This document shows positions 26,368 through 34,463 of a stretch of 57,374 bases of DNA, piece by piece. The notes under the pieces are model-generated. The model was not told the DNA's origin. It made no database searches and saw only the letters and a list, made by a program, of their open reading frames with translations. The stretch covers positions 1 to 57,374 of the forward strand of contig CAYRWQ010000003.1 in the NCBI GenBank assembly GCA_964428075.1. Direction: 5' to 3'. A program made the position numbers and the translations under genes. Each line of letters starts with the position of its first letter. Positions within the stretch are counted from its first letter, which is position 1. The DNA comes from JAGOSP01 sp964428075 (GTDB lineage Bacteria > Patescibacteriota > Minisyncoccia > Moranbacterales > UBA1568).

Positions 26368-27276
26368 ATGCATCAAGTGAAATTCCATCGAGTGACTTGG
26401 CTGGATTTCGTAGATCCGCAAGATGCGGACATCACGTATCTCCAAGAAAACTTTACCATTCACCCGCTTGCCATCGAAGAGCTCGTCACCCCGACTTATC
26501 AGCCAAAAGTCATGCAATATGATGGCTGCCTTTTCCTTTCGGTACATATTCCCCTCTTTGACACTCATCACCGTACGACGTTTGCGGGTGAACTTGATAT
26601 CATCCTCACTGGTGACTATCTCATCACCAGTCACAAACACGATATTTATCCGCTGAACCAGTTTCTTACCGAACTCGCTAACAATGAAGGGCGTCGCCGT
26701 CTCTACATGAGCCAAACCCCAACTCATCTCCTCTATGCTGTACTTGACATTCTCTTCAATTCCTGTTTTCCAAAACTCAACCACATCGCCGAGCGACTTG
26801 ATTTCGTCGAATCGCAGGTCTTCGCCGAAAAAGAAAAAGAGATGGTGCTCGAAATCTCAGTCTTAAAGCGCGACATTCTCAACTTTCGCCGGACTCTCAA
26901 GCCCCAACGCTCCATTCTCGAGTCTCTCCTCGCGAAGGATCATCCACATGTGCCTGGGGAACTCAAGCCATATTTCCAAGATCTCATCGGTACGAATATC
27001 CGCATCTGGAACATTCTCGAAAGCAACAAGGAGACCATCGAGGCTCTCGAGGCCACCAACAACTCTCTTCTTTCCAGTAAACTCGACCTCACCATGAAAG
27101 TCCTCACTATTTTCTCAGCTGTCCTGCTCCCTATGTCGGTCTACACCAACATGCTCGCGATGACGGCCTCTATCCCTTTCGGCAATCACCCACATGCTTT
27201 CTGGATCCATACCATCTTCGTACTCATCATCGCGGTCTTGACAGTAGTCATGTTCAAATGGAAACACTGGTTTTAA
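26368..27276 (+). CDS. CorA-like divalent cation channel
   Basis: A 302-aa protein with a long N-terminal cytoplasmic alpha/beta domain (WLDFVDPQDADITYLQENF, then FLSVHIPLF), a stalk helix (VLEISVLKRDILNFRRTLKP) and two C-terminal membrane segments (MKVLTIFSAVLLPMSVYTNM and WIHTIFVLIIAVLTVVMFKW), as in CorA/ZntB magnesium or zinc channels. The canonical GMN selectivity motif after TM1 is replaced by TNML (SVYTNMLAM), so ion selectivity may differ. ATG 26368 matches the family N-terminus; a candidate -10 TATACT lies at 26330-26335. Confidence 0.88.
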   Translation: MHQVKFHRVTWLDFVDPQDADITYLQENFTIHPLAIEELVTPTYQPKVMQYDGCLFLSVHIPLFDTHHRTTFAGELDIILTGDYLITSHKHDIYPLNQFLTELANNEGRRRLYMSQTPTHLLYAVLDILFNSCFPKLNHIAERLDFVESQVFAEKEKEMVLEISVLKRDILNFRRTLKPQRSILESLLAKDHPHVPGELKPYFQDLIGTNIRIWNILESNKETIEALEATNNSLLSSKLDLTMKVLTIFSAVLLPMSVYTNMLAMTASIPFGNHPHAFWIHTIFVLIIAVLTVVMFKWKHWF

Positions 27277-27307
27277 ACAATACAGCACAAAAAAGTAAGG
27301 GAAATGA

Positions 27308-27349
27308 AAAGCGGGCGACCCTATATGAAGAGCGCCCGCTTTATTTTTT
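27308..27349 (+). terminator. Strong intrinsic terminator, possibly bidirectional
   Basis: A perfect 10-bp stem AAAGCGGGCG (27308-27317) and CGCCCGCTTT (27333-27342) with a 15-base loop is followed by ATTTTTT. It terminates the CorA-like gene. It also lies downstream of the minus-strand ORF at 27400, where the reverse tail is TTTTCATTT. Confidence 0.92.
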
Positions 27350-27399
27350 GGCCTATCTAACCATTACCCTGAAGCTGCTTGTGCAACCTCAGAGGCCTT

Positions 27400-27741
27400 T
27401 CACGAGAAAAAATCACTCGGGCTACCCGCCATCATTATCATTGCCGAATCTTCTTCGGCGATAACCGCGCTCAGTCGACGGAACAAACCCATCAATTCAC
27501 GCAACGATTCATGTGAATCAATAACCCTCTCATCGCGCTGGAATTGCCCGGAAAAGGCATCGAAAAAAAGTTCTTGTACGACCTCCAAACTCTCGCTATC
27601 GCCCAATCAGTCAGCCATTTCATCGCATACCTTCCAGGCTTGAGGGAAAAAAACATTGTAACCCTGACCCGTCCTGCTTCTAAACTCCCGCGAAAGAGCA
27701 CGGAACAGACCTACTATTTCATCGCGTGTACCGACATCCAT
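27400..27741 (-). pseudogene. Split orphan ORF with an in-frame UGA and internal repeat
   Basis: Starting at ATG 27741 (GGGAGGG ~8 bases upstream), 44 codons end at TGA 27609-27607. The same frame continues with TTG and runs 68 further codons to TGA at 27400. The two halves resemble each other (DEIVGLFRALS and RELMGLFRRLS), supporting one ~112-codon gene or tandem duplicates. The second half is acidic and helical. Possible readings: a nonsense mutation, a sequencing error, or two coupled small genes with re-initiation at the TTG. UGA is an ordinary stop elsewhere in the window, so code reassignment is unlikely. No family recognised. Confidence 0.5.
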
Positions 27742-27811
27742 TCTCAAGACCCTCCCAAGATTCAGCCACCCGGTGCAACTGAATTAATCAAAAAAACATA
27801 AGAATGTTTAT

Positions 27812-27840
27812 TTGTCAATTACATACTTGTTTGATACTCT
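27812..27840 (+). promoter_or_regulatory. Candidate cysS promoter
   Basis: TTGTCA (27812-27817) and TACTCT (27835-27840) have 17-base spacing; GATACT at 27833-27838 is an alternative -10. It lies ~75 bp upstream of the likely cysS start. Confidence 0.5.
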
Positions 27841-27914
27841 GAGAGAGGAAATGGCCAGTGGCAAGCCATATTGTTTTTTTGTTTTCTTCTTTTTATCCGC
27901 TCTGTTCTGGTTTT

Positions 27915-29318
27915 ATGCAACTCTACAACACTCTCACCAAAGCCAAGGAAACATTCACACCCCGCGAAAAAGGCAAAGTCGGGATGTATACCTGTGGACT
28001 CACCGTGTATGACTATCCTCATATCGGTAACCTCCGCTCCTTCGTCTTTCCTGATACGCTCCGCCGTGTACTGCTCCATGCTGGCTACGAAGTGCGCCAT
28101 ATCAAGAACATCACCGATGTCGGACACATGACGGCCGATGATATCGCTCAGGGTGACAGCGGCGAAGATAAGTTGGCCAAGAAAGCACTAGTGGAACACA
28201 AGACGCCCGAGGAAATCGCACGATTCTACGAAGCCCATTTCTACCATGATGAAACAGCCATGCATATTTTGCCGGCACATTTCTTCCCGCGCGCTACCGC
28301 CCATATCCCCCAGATGATCAGAATGATCGAGGAGCTGATCGCAAATGGACATGCCTATGCTGCAAACGGGAATGTCTTTTTCGATGTTACTTCTTTCGAC
28401 CACTACGGCGCACTCTCGGGAAACACTTTAGAGAAACTCAAAGCAGGTGCTCGTCTCGAGGAGCACCCAGACAAACGCCACCCATGGGATTTTGCCCTCT
28501 GGCTTGCCGCGCCGTTCGGCCACCTGATGCACTGGCCCTCTCCCTGGAGCGAGGGCTACCCGGGCTGGCATATTGAATGCTCTGCCATGAGTCAGGAATA
28601 CCTCGGCGATTCTTTTGATATTCACACCGGCGGCGAAGATAACATCTTCCCGCATCACGAAGCTGAAATCGCCCAAAGCGAATGTGCGACCGGGAAATCA
28701 TTCGTCCGTTACTGGCTCCATGCCCGTCACATTCTCATTGATGGTGTCAAAATGTCTAAGTCAAAAGGTAACTTTTATCGTCTGACCGATATCGTTGAGC
28801 ACGGATTTTCACCAGCCGATCTCCGAGTCTGCTTCCTCGGTGCGCATTATCGAAGTCAAATGAATTTCACATGGAACAGTCTCAAACAGGCGTATAGAAT
28901 CAAAGAGTCGCTTTTCACAACTTTCACCCGCCTCGCGACAACCTCGGTATCTCATGCCGGTTTTTCCGCCACGCCCTGGCTCACACGTATCATCGAGGCC
29001 TGTGAAGATGACTTGAATACGCCACTCGCCATCGCCATCGCTCAAGAGCTCGCTCGCGAAACGAACAGCGCGCTCGACCGAGGTGAACCACTCAACCCTG
29101 ATGTTCAATCGGCATTCACAACCATGTTCTTCCTCTTCGGTCTTGAACCCGACACTACTGAACCTATACCAGACAATATTCAAAAAATGGCAACAGACCG
29201 ACAATTCGCCCGTGCGAACAAGGAATTCGCGGAAGCCGATCGCTTACGTGATGCCATTCTTGCGGCCGGTTACACAATCGAAGACACCCCCACCGGTTTT
29301 CACCTCAAAAAATCTTAA
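27915..29318 (+). CDS. cysS: Cysteinyl-tRNA synthetase
   Basis: A 467-aa class I aminoacyl-tRNA synthetase that charges tRNA-Cys. The zinc and signature region is MYTCGLTVYDYPHIGNLRSF (Cys ligand, HIGN). The zinc ligands continue in WHIECSAMSQ and FPHHEAEIAQSE, and the KMSKSKGN loop is intact. A C-terminal helical anticodon-binding domain follows. ATG 27915 fits the family start (MQLYNTLTK). An in-frame GTG at 27858 would add 19 hydrophobic residues and is less likely. No SD at ATG 27915. The stop codon lies within the T-tract of the antisense terminator described next. Confidence 0.97.
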   Translation: MQLYNTLTKAKETFTPREKGKVGMYTCGLTVYDYPHIGNLRSFVFPDTLRRVLLHAGYEVRHIKNITDVGHMTADDIAQGDSGEDKLAKKALVEHKTPEEIARFYEAHFYHDETAMHILPAHFFPRATAHIPQMIRMIEELIANGHAYAANGNVFFDVTSFDHYGALSGNTLEKLKAGARLEEHPDKRHPWDFALWLAAPFGHLMHWPSPWSEGYPGWHIECSAMSQEYLGDSFDIHTGGEDNIFPHHEAEIAQSECATGKSFVRYWLHARHILIDGVKMSKSKGNFYRLTDIVEHGFSPADLRVCFLGAHYRSQMNFTWNSLKQAYRIKESLFTTFTRLATTSVSHAGFSATPWLTRIIEACEDDLNTPLAIAIAQELARETNSALDRGEPLNPDVQSAFTTMFFLFGLEPDTTEPIPDNIQKMATDRQFARANKEFAEADRLRDAILAAGYTIEDTPTGFHLKKS

Positions 29319-29381
29319 AAAAGAAAAACCCTGTCCTCACTCTCATGTTGCTCAAATGGCAACCAAGCGAGAAAAACAGGG
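29318..29381 (-). terminator. Long rod-like intrinsic terminator of the 29406-30062 gene
   Basis: On the minus strand CCCTGT (29381-29376) pairs with ACAGGG (29334-29329). Nested inside are CTCGCT/AGTGAG and GTTGC/GCAAC stems. A TTTTTCTTTTTT tract follows. The tract overlaps the cysS stop region, so the two convergent genes meet here. Confidence 0.85.
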
Positions 29382-29405
29382 CTCACAACATTCGTGCGAT
29401 GCGAT

Positions 29406-30062
29406 TTATAACACATCGTACATTGCTGCCACATAGACTGTCTGATCCGAAGCAAAGTCGGATTTTCGACAGAACCAGCCAGACCACTGACCTACACTAT
29501 ATTTCAGGTACCGAAACACACGCTCCCCGTGAGTATCCAGATAGGGTGTTCCGAACAAAACTCGCTGCCCTATCCATCCTTGTGGAATCCGCGTCGGAAG
29601 CGACAAGAACGCATCCAAAAACTGAGCAGGTACGGAAACAAACGTGTTGTGCATCGGTTCATTCCGTCCTTCCGAGTCCAGCAGATGCTCCAGTGGCATC
29701 AGGCGTATTTTTCCCACATCGATCCGGTCTCCATCAAACGAATCATGCGAGTCATCAATCGACCAGCCCGCCGGGGTATAGAGTAACCGCGAAAACAACC
29801 AGCACGGTTCCGTTTTCCTGACCACCACCGAGGACACGCTCGACACATCGACAACAGGAGCCACAAGTGGTTCTCTGACCACTACTCGCGGATGTCTCGC
29901 ATCCGCTTCCATCATTTTCCGCATCAAATGCACGATACCGAATTGCAAAATACGAACCAACTGCGCTTCCGGAACACCGATGTCTTTCAAAAACCTTACG
30001 AGAGCCTCAGCACTCATCGACACCGAACCAGCCATTGGCTCTGTCGCGCACGACCGCATCAT
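29406..30062 (-). CDS. Hypothetical protein, orphan monocistron
   Basis: A 218-aa protein of unknown family. AAAGGAG sits 6 bases before ATG 30062 (ATGs at 30068 and 30059 also exist). The N-terminal third is helical (SAEALVRFLKDIGVPEAQLV). The middle is Val-rich (VAPVVDVSSVSSVVVRK), and the C-terminal half looks globular and aromatic-rich (YLKYSVGQWSGWFCRKSDF). No signal peptide or membrane segment. It has its own near-consensus promoter ~110 bp upstream and a strong terminator, so it is an independent transcription unit inserted between cysS and dnaB. Confidence 0.75.
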   Translation of the reverse strand: MMRSCATEPMAGSVSMSAEALVRFLKDIGVPEAQLVRILQFGIVHLMRKMMEADARHPRVVVREPLVAPVVDVSSVSSVVVRKTEPCWLFSRLLYTPAGWSIDDSHDSFDGDRIDVGKIRLMPLEHLLDSEGRNEPMHNTFVSVPAQFLDAFLSLPTRIPQGWIGQRVLFGTPYLDTHGERVFRYLKYSVGQWSGWFCRKSDFASDQTVYVAAMYDVL

Positions 30063-30176
30063 TTCCATCTCCTTTCACGAGAAGAAAGTATTGCACCAAT
30101 TTTTAAATAAACTACCGGTCTCCTTCCCACCAAAACCGCATCCATGATTCCGCCCAGCAAGAAGGAATTGCCTCTA

Positions 30177-30205
30177 TTTATACAGATAATAACACTTTCT
30201 GTCAA
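30177..30205 (-). promoter_or_regulatory. Promoter of the 29406-30062 gene
   Basis: Minus-strand TTGACA (30205-30200), 17 bases, TATAAA (30182-30177): perfect -35 and near-perfect -10. The predicted leader is ~105 nt. It lies back-to-back with the dnaB promoter region. Confidence 0.85.
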
Positions 30206-30230
30206 TATATGCGTTCTCTGCGCGAGCGGG

Positions 30231-30236
30231 TATACT
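30231..30236 (+). promoter_or_regulatory. Candidate -10 box for dnaB
   Basis: TATACT at 30231-30236 lies 9 bases before the dnaB ATG, so the transcript would have a leader of only about 2-4 nt and be effectively leaderless. No good -35 is present at 16-18 bases, so this is less certain than the hrcA case. Confidence 0.5.
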
Positions 30237-30245
30237 GTATGAGCT

Positions 30246-31610
30246 ATGGTAAAAACTTCTACAGATCATCTCCGAATCCCCCCGCAGAATATCGAGGCCG
30301 AAATGTCGGTCTTAGGTTCGCTCATGCTTGAAAAAGACGCCATTATCCAGGTAGCCGATATCGCGCGCGTGGGCGATTTTTACAAAGATGACCATAATCG
30401 CATCTACGAGGCCATTCTCAAGCTCTATGAGAATAATGAACCAATCGATGTTCTTTCGCTCGCCAACCGCCTCGAAGAAACCTCGCTTCTCGAAAAAGTC
30501 GGAGGATCCAGCTATCTCGCCTCACTCGTCAACACGGTCCCCTCGGCAACCAATGTCGCACACTACGCTAAAGTCGTCCAGAAGAAAGCGTTGCTCCGAC
30601 GCTTGATCACCGTAGCGAGTGAAATCATCGAAATGGGCTTCGATGAATCTGAAGACGTACAAAAGGTGCTCGACGAAGCAGAACAAAAGTTATTTGCAGT
30701 CTCACAGAAATACATCAAACAGGATTTCATCCCGATCAAATCTATTCTCGAATCCGCCTTCAACCGTATCGACGAGCTCCACAAGAGCGACAATGCTTTC
30801 CGCGGCATCCAAACTCATTTCCCTGATCTAGATAACCTGCTCGCCGGACTCCAGAAATCCGATCTCCTCATCCTGGCCGCTCGACCGAGTATTGGAAAAA
30901 CGACTTTCGCGCTCGATATCGCCCGCCAGGTCGGTGTCTATTCCAAAATTCCGGTTGGTATTTTCTCTCTCGAAATGGGCTCCGATCAACTCATCGATCG
31001 CATGCTAGCCGCCCAAGCCGGTGTCGACCTGTGGCGGCTCCGAACAGGAAAACTCTCAAGCGATGGACCAGGAAATGACTTTGAACGGCTCTCTGACGCC
31101 ATGGGTGTCCTCTCAGAGGCGCCGATCTTCATCGATGATTCCGGGTCACTCAATATCATGGAAATGCGCACCATGGCTCGCCGGCTCCAAGCTGAACATA
31201 ATCTCGGACTCATCATCATCGACTACCTCCAACTCATGGAAGGCCGTTCGCGTGGCGGCGACAACCGCGTCCAAGAAATCTCCGAGATTTCCCGTGGTCT
31301 GAAGCAACTTGCCCGAGAACTCAATATCCCTGTCATCGCCCTCTCTCAGCTTTCACGCGCAGTCGAATCTCGTCCCGATCAAGTACCAAAGCTTTCCGAT
31401 CTCCGTGAATCCGGTTCCATCGAACAAGACGCGGACGTGGTCATGTTCCTCTACCGGGAAGATCGAGTGAAACCAGATACGCCGAATAAGAATATCGTCG
31501 ATGTCATCGTGTCGAAACACAGAAATGGTCCGGTCGGAAAAATCTCACTCTTCTTTGAAGAGAATGCCACTACTTTTCGTTCGCTCGAACGTGTACATAC
31601 CGAAGCATAG
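30246..31610 (+). CDS. dnaB: Replicative DNA helicase DnaB
   Basis: A 454-aa hexameric 5'-3' helicase of the replisome. The N-terminal helical domain includes PQNIEAEMSVLGSLMLEKDA. The RecA-like domain has Walker A AARPSIGKTTFALDIARQ near residue 215, GIFSLEMGSDQLIDRML, Walker B LIIIDYLQLMEGR, and the DnaB motif IPVIALSQLSRAVESRPDQV followed by DLRESGSIEQDADVVMFLYR. Standard length, no intein. recR begins 36 bp later. Confidence 0.98.
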   Translation: MVKTSTDHLRIPPQNIEAEMSVLGSLMLEKDAIIQVADIARVGDFYKDDHNRIYEAILKLYENNEPIDVLSLANRLEETSLLEKVGGSSYLASLVNTVPSATNVAHYAKVVQKKALLRRLITVASEIIEMGFDESEDVQKVLDEAEQKLFAVSQKYIKQDFIPIKSILESAFNRIDELHKSDNAFRGIQTHFPDLDNLLAGLQKSDLLILAARPSIGKTTFALDIARQVGVYSKIPVGIFSLEMGSDQLIDRMLAAQAGVDLWRLRTGKLSSDGPGNDFERLSDAMGVLSEAPIFIDDSGSLNIMEMRTMARRLQAEHNLGLIIIDYLQLMEGRSRGGDNRVQEISEISRGLKQLARELNIPVIALSQLSRAVESRPDQVPKLSDLRESGSIEQDADVVMFLYREDRVKPDTPNKNIVDVIVSKHRNGPVGKISLFFEENATTFRSLERVHTEA

Positions 31611-31646
31611 TACACGAAACTCGAAGTCATACGACGAAATTTTTGA

Positions 31647-32252
31647 ATGTCTGATTTCATTTCCATGCAATACCCAAAAAAATTCAAGCATCTCATCAGT
31701 CACTTTTCTACTCTGCCATCAATTGGACCCAAGATGGCCGAACGACTCGTACTCTATCTCTTCAAACAAGACGAGACGAAACTCCTCGCTTTCGCCGAAG
31801 CGCTCGAGGATCTCCATCATCTCAAGAGTTGTTCCCGTTGTTTCTATATCGCTGAAACGGATCTCTGTGAAATCTGCGCCGACCAAAGCCGTGATATTTC
31901 AATTATCTGCGTGGTCGAAGAACCGCTCGATGTCATTGCCATCGAGCGCACCGGTGCCTTCCGCGGACTGTATCATGTCTTAGGTGGTGTCATGGATATG
32001 AGCCGCGAGCACGAAAGCACAACTCTGAAAATATCAGAACTCATTGATCGAGTCACACAGAGCGGCGCATCCGAAGTCATCCTTGCCACGAATCCGACTA
32101 CTGAAGGTGATATTACCGCGCTTTATATCAAGAAAAAACTTGAAGGATCGGGTACAACCGTCACGCGCATTGCCCGCGGTCTCGCCACCGGTGGTGATAT
32201 CGAATATGCTGATGAGGCCTCAATTAGCGCTTCCTTGACAAACAGAAAATAA
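31647..32252 (+). CDS. recR: Recombination mediator RecR
   Basis: A 201-aa protein of the RecFOR pathway. It has an N-terminal helix-hairpin-helix (LPSIGPKMAERLVLYLF), a four-Cys zinc finger (CSRCFYIAETDLCEICAD), a Toprim domain (IICVVEEPLDVIAIERTGAF) and the C-terminal EVILATNPTTEGDITALYI. All domains are intact and the length is normal. It follows dnaB directly; no recO or dnaX is adjacent here (dnaX is at 55641). The promoter of the next orphan gene overlaps its last codons. Confidence 0.98.
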   Translation: MSDFISMQYPKKFKHLISHFSTLPSIGPKMAERLVLYLFKQDETKLLAFAEALEDLHHLKSCSRCFYIAETDLCEICADQSRDISIICVVEEPLDVIAIERTGAFRGLYHVLGGVMDMSREHESTTLKISELIDRVTQSGASEVILATNPTTEGDITALYIKKKLEGSGTTVTRIARGLATGGDIEYADEASISASLTNRK

Positions 32253-32263
32253 AAGTTCATAAT
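32235..32263 (+). promoter_or_regulatory. Promoter of the 32308-32622 gene
   Basis: TTGACA (32235-32240), a 17-base spacer and CATAAT (32258-32263) form a near-consensus sigma-70 promoter overlapping the 3' end of recR. The predicted leader is ~38 nt. Confidence 0.85.
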
Positions 32264-32307
32264 GCGAAGAAGTATTTTACAAGTCATTTTATCGAAAAGG
32301 GGGGGAG

Positions 32308-32622
32308 ATGGAACTCATCCGAGCTATCTACCAGGGCGATAAGCAGAATCCACTGGGAAATGCAAAGAAATTCGTCTTGGAACAATGCGGTGGTTCCGTG
32401 GATGCGATAAAGCACTGGCAATGCTTTATCGCAGGTCATGGCTTTATCACTGACACGCAGTACATAGTCGATATCGCAGTCGACGGGGGTGAGGTACGTG
32501 CCTTCTTCCGGTGGCCGCCGGCACCACAGTGGTCGTTAAAACCAAGTCAGCCTTCAAAGCCAGGATGGCCGATACTGGAAATCCTCTTTTTCCAGACAGC
32601 ACCTGCTTGCTGCAACACATAA
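32308..32622 (+). CDS. Small hypothetical protein, orphan monocistron
   Basis: A 104-aa protein with no recognised family. A G-rich run (GGGGGGGAG) directly precedes the ATG and serves as SD, with unusually short spacing. The first ~70 residues look globular (IYQGDKQNPLGNAKKFVLEQ and HGFITDTQYIVDIAVDGGEV). The last ~35 are Pro/Trp-rich (RWPPAPQWSLKPSQPSKPGW) and could be a linker or a frameshifted tail. A promoter precedes it and a terminator follows 20 bp after the stop. Confidence 0.65.
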   Translation: MELIRAIYQGDKQNPLGNAKKFVLEQCGGSVDAIKHWQCFIAGHGFITDTQYIVDIAVDGGEVRAFFRWPPAPQWSLKPSQPSKPGWPILEILFFQTAPACCNT

Positions 32623-32643
32623 TACCGCCTGAACCCAGGCACA

Positions 32644-32675
32644 AAAAAACCGGCACTGCTACGCGCCGGTTTTTT
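32644..32675. terminator. Bidirectional intrinsic terminator
   Basis: AAAAAACCGGC (32644-32654) pairs perfectly with GCCGGTTTTTT (32665-32675) around a 10-base loop. With A-runs on one side and T-runs on the other it can terminate both the plus-strand 104-aa gene and the convergent minus-strand rplU. Confidence 0.93.
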
Positions 32676-32714
32676 CTTTGGATTGAAAAAGGTACTGAGA
32701 CCACTCGGATCTTT

Positions 32715-33023
32715 CTATGCGGAAATTTTGGTTATTTCAACTTCAGTAAAAGCCTGACGATGCCCGTAGTGAGTCAATTCGCGCTTCTTGGCCTTAAACT
32801 TAATACCAGTCACCTTATCGGCTCGTTCCTGTCGAAGAACCGTGCCCGTCACTTTAGCCTTCTCGATAACCGGAACACCCACAACCACCGACTTTTCATT
32901 GCCCGTAAAGAGCACTTCGAAATCGACAGTCGAGCCAATCTCAACATCAAGCTTTTCAACTTTTACTTTGCTTCCCTCAGAAACAAGGTATTGTTTCCCA
33001 CCCGTACGAATCACAGCCAACAT
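32715..33023 (-). CDS. rplU: 50S ribosomal protein L21
   Basis: A 102-aa ribosomal protein with the family pattern MLAVIRTGGKQYLVSEGSKV, then VEKLDVEIGSTVDF, VVVGVPVIEKAKVTGTVLRQ and the C-terminal KKRELTHYGHRQAFTEVEIT. Normal length. It is usually followed by rpmA (L27), which is absent here; rplU ends at a terminator and stands alone. Confidence 0.98.
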   Translation of the reverse strand: MLAVIRTGGKQYLVSEGSKVKVEKLDVEIGSTVDFEVLFTGNEKSVVVGVPVIEKAKVTGTVLRQERADKVTGIKFKAKKRELTHYGHRQAFTEVEITKISA

Positions 33024-33056
33024 ATCTCGAAATCACAAGAAAATTAACACCAGCTT

Positions 33057-33085
33057 ATTCTATCGCTTTTCCAGTTTTCTGTCAA
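33057..33085 (-). promoter_or_regulatory. Promoter of rplU
   Basis: Minus-strand TTGACA (33085-33080), 17 bases, TAGAAT (33062-33057), giving a predicted leader of ~27 nt before ATG 33023. It lies within the 70-bp interval after the S41 protease stop. Confidence 0.88.
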
Positions 33086-33095
33086 ACGGAAACGA

Positions 33096-34361
33096 CTAGA
33101 GCTGAGATTTCACCCATTCAATCGCCTTCTCAAGCTGTGGATCCTCCTTTTTGATCGCTTGTGCCCGAGTCAACTCCACCTTCTCATCAGGTGCGATACC
33201 GACCTTGTTGATTTGATTCCCCTTCGGAGTCAACCATTTGGCCACCGTGATTTTGACCGCGGTGTCTTGAGTCACATTCACTAATTCCTGCACAGAACCC
33301 TTACCAAAAGATTGCTCACCGATCAGCCGGACATTGTCACGATTCTCTCGAAGTGCGCCAGCGAGAATTTCTGCCGCGCTCGCACTCCCCTCATTGATCA
33401 GTACGCTGGTTGGCAAGGTTGAAAACATATCACCCGTATGTGTCCTGATCTCATCACGTTCCCCCTTACCATTCTCTTCGATCACTACAATCGACTGTGC
33501 CGGCAAAAGAAAGCTGGCAATATCAACTGCGCCAGTCAAAAGACCACCCGGATCATTCCGGAGATCAATAACAAGCCCACGCGCTTTGGCCTTCTTCGCC
33601 GATAGTGCCGCTCTCTCGAACTCATCTGTCGTTTCGTCACCAAAACGATTGATCCTGATGTAAGCGATATCATTCTCTTTCATTTCAAAACGAATGCTTT
33701 TCACATGAATCAAATCGCGACTAACCACAATATCCTGAGCTTCCTCATCACCAATATGGAAGATGGTCAAAGTCACCTGTGTCCCCTCCGGCCCCCGTAT
33801 ACGACGCACCGCTTCTTCAAGCTCAATATTCGCTGTTGTCTCTCCATCGATTTTGATAATCTTATCCCCTGCCAAAAGTCCTGCCTTTGCAGCCGGTGCT
33901 TCCTCCAGTGGCGAAACAATAGTCAGTACCCCATCTTTGATGGCCATCTCAGCTCCAATACCTTCGAAATTCCCGGTCATGTCTTCACGAAACTCTTGTC
34001 TTTCTTTCGGATCAAAAAAAGTAGTGTATGGATCTCCAGTCGAAGCCAGCATCCCATCAATTGCACCGTACAGCATCTGTTGGGCATCAAGTTTCGATTG
34101 ATCAACAAATTTATCCCGCAAAATATCCCATACTTTCCAAAAAATCCCGAAGTTAACTTCATTCGCTTTGTTGTTCCCATTGAGTATCGTTGCATCGCCA
34201 GAATACCCGAGCGTATCGCGTCCTCTCTCAAACCCAAAAACAAACGACACTCCCAACAATGCAAACACAAAGAAGAGAAGAAAAAGCTTCTTAAACAAAA
34301 GAAATCCCCGCTCTCTTTCACTGCTTTCTGATGGCGTCTGCTGCGGTGTCATACTGTCCAT
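33096..34361 (-). CDS. S41 family C-terminal processing protease (CtpA/Prc-like)
   Basis: A ~421-aa envelope protease. An N-terminal membrane anchor (LFLLFFVFALLGVSFVFGF) is followed by a PDZ domain at ~105-190 (GVLTIVSPLEEAPAAKAGLL, AGDKIIKIDGE) and the S41 catalytic domain. The nucleophile Ser is in INEGSASAAEILAG (near residue 325) and the Lys general base in GEQSFGKGSVQEL (near 350), so the dyad is intact. It would process or degrade extracytoplasmic proteins from their C-termini. ATG 34361 or 34352 is likely; an upstream TTG (34376) is less so. Confidence 0.95.
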   Translation of the reverse strand: MDSMTPQQTPSESSERERGFLLFKKLFLLFFVFALLGVSFVFGFERGRDTLGYSGDATILNGNNKANEVNFGIFWKVWDILRDKFVDQSKLDAQQMLYGAIDGMLASTGDPYTTFFDPKERQEFREDMTGNFEGIGAEMAIKDGVLTIVSPLEEAPAAKAGLLAGDKIIKIDGETTANIELEEAVRRIRGPEGTQVTLTIFHIGDEEAQDIVVSRDLIHVKSIRFEMKENDIAYIRINRFGDETTDEFERAALSAKKAKARGLVIDLRNDPGGLLTGAVDIASFLLPAQSIVVIEENGKGERDEIRTHTGDMFSTLPTSVLINEGSASAAEILAGALRENRDNVRLIGEQSFGKGSVQELVNVTQDTAVKITVAKWLTPKGNQINKVGIAPDEKVELTRAQAIKKEDPQLEKAIEWVKSQL

Positions 34362-34463
34362 AATTATTGTTTGCAAAATCTATTCAAAAAACGAAGAGCG
34401 TACACAACATACACGAACCGGCACTCCTGTATTCCGACTCAACGCCGTATACATCTCAATCAC

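Noticed and set aside
19919..27741. Genome-wide stop-codon reassignment to explain the two in-frame stops
   Set aside because: The interrupting codons differ (UAG and UGA) and both are used as ordinary terminators of long genes in the window (tsaD and dnaX end in UAG; the kinase-like gene ends in UGA).
27544..27801. 85-codon plus-strand frame
   Set aside because: It is antisense to the split minus-strand ORF, which has an SD and an internal repeat; the plus frame has no SD and no recognisable features.
27812..28012. 53-66 codon plus-strand frame with a hydrophobic N-terminus overlapping the cysS start
   Set aside because: It overlaps the conserved first ~30 codons of CysRS in another frame, and its purine-rich upstream sequence abuts the ATG. 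More likely chance.
32511..33047. Plus-strand frame suggesting a frameshifted longer form of the 104-aa orphan
   Set aside because: It would read through a strong bidirectional terminator and into the antisense of rplU; the shorter ORF ending before the terminator is more plausible.
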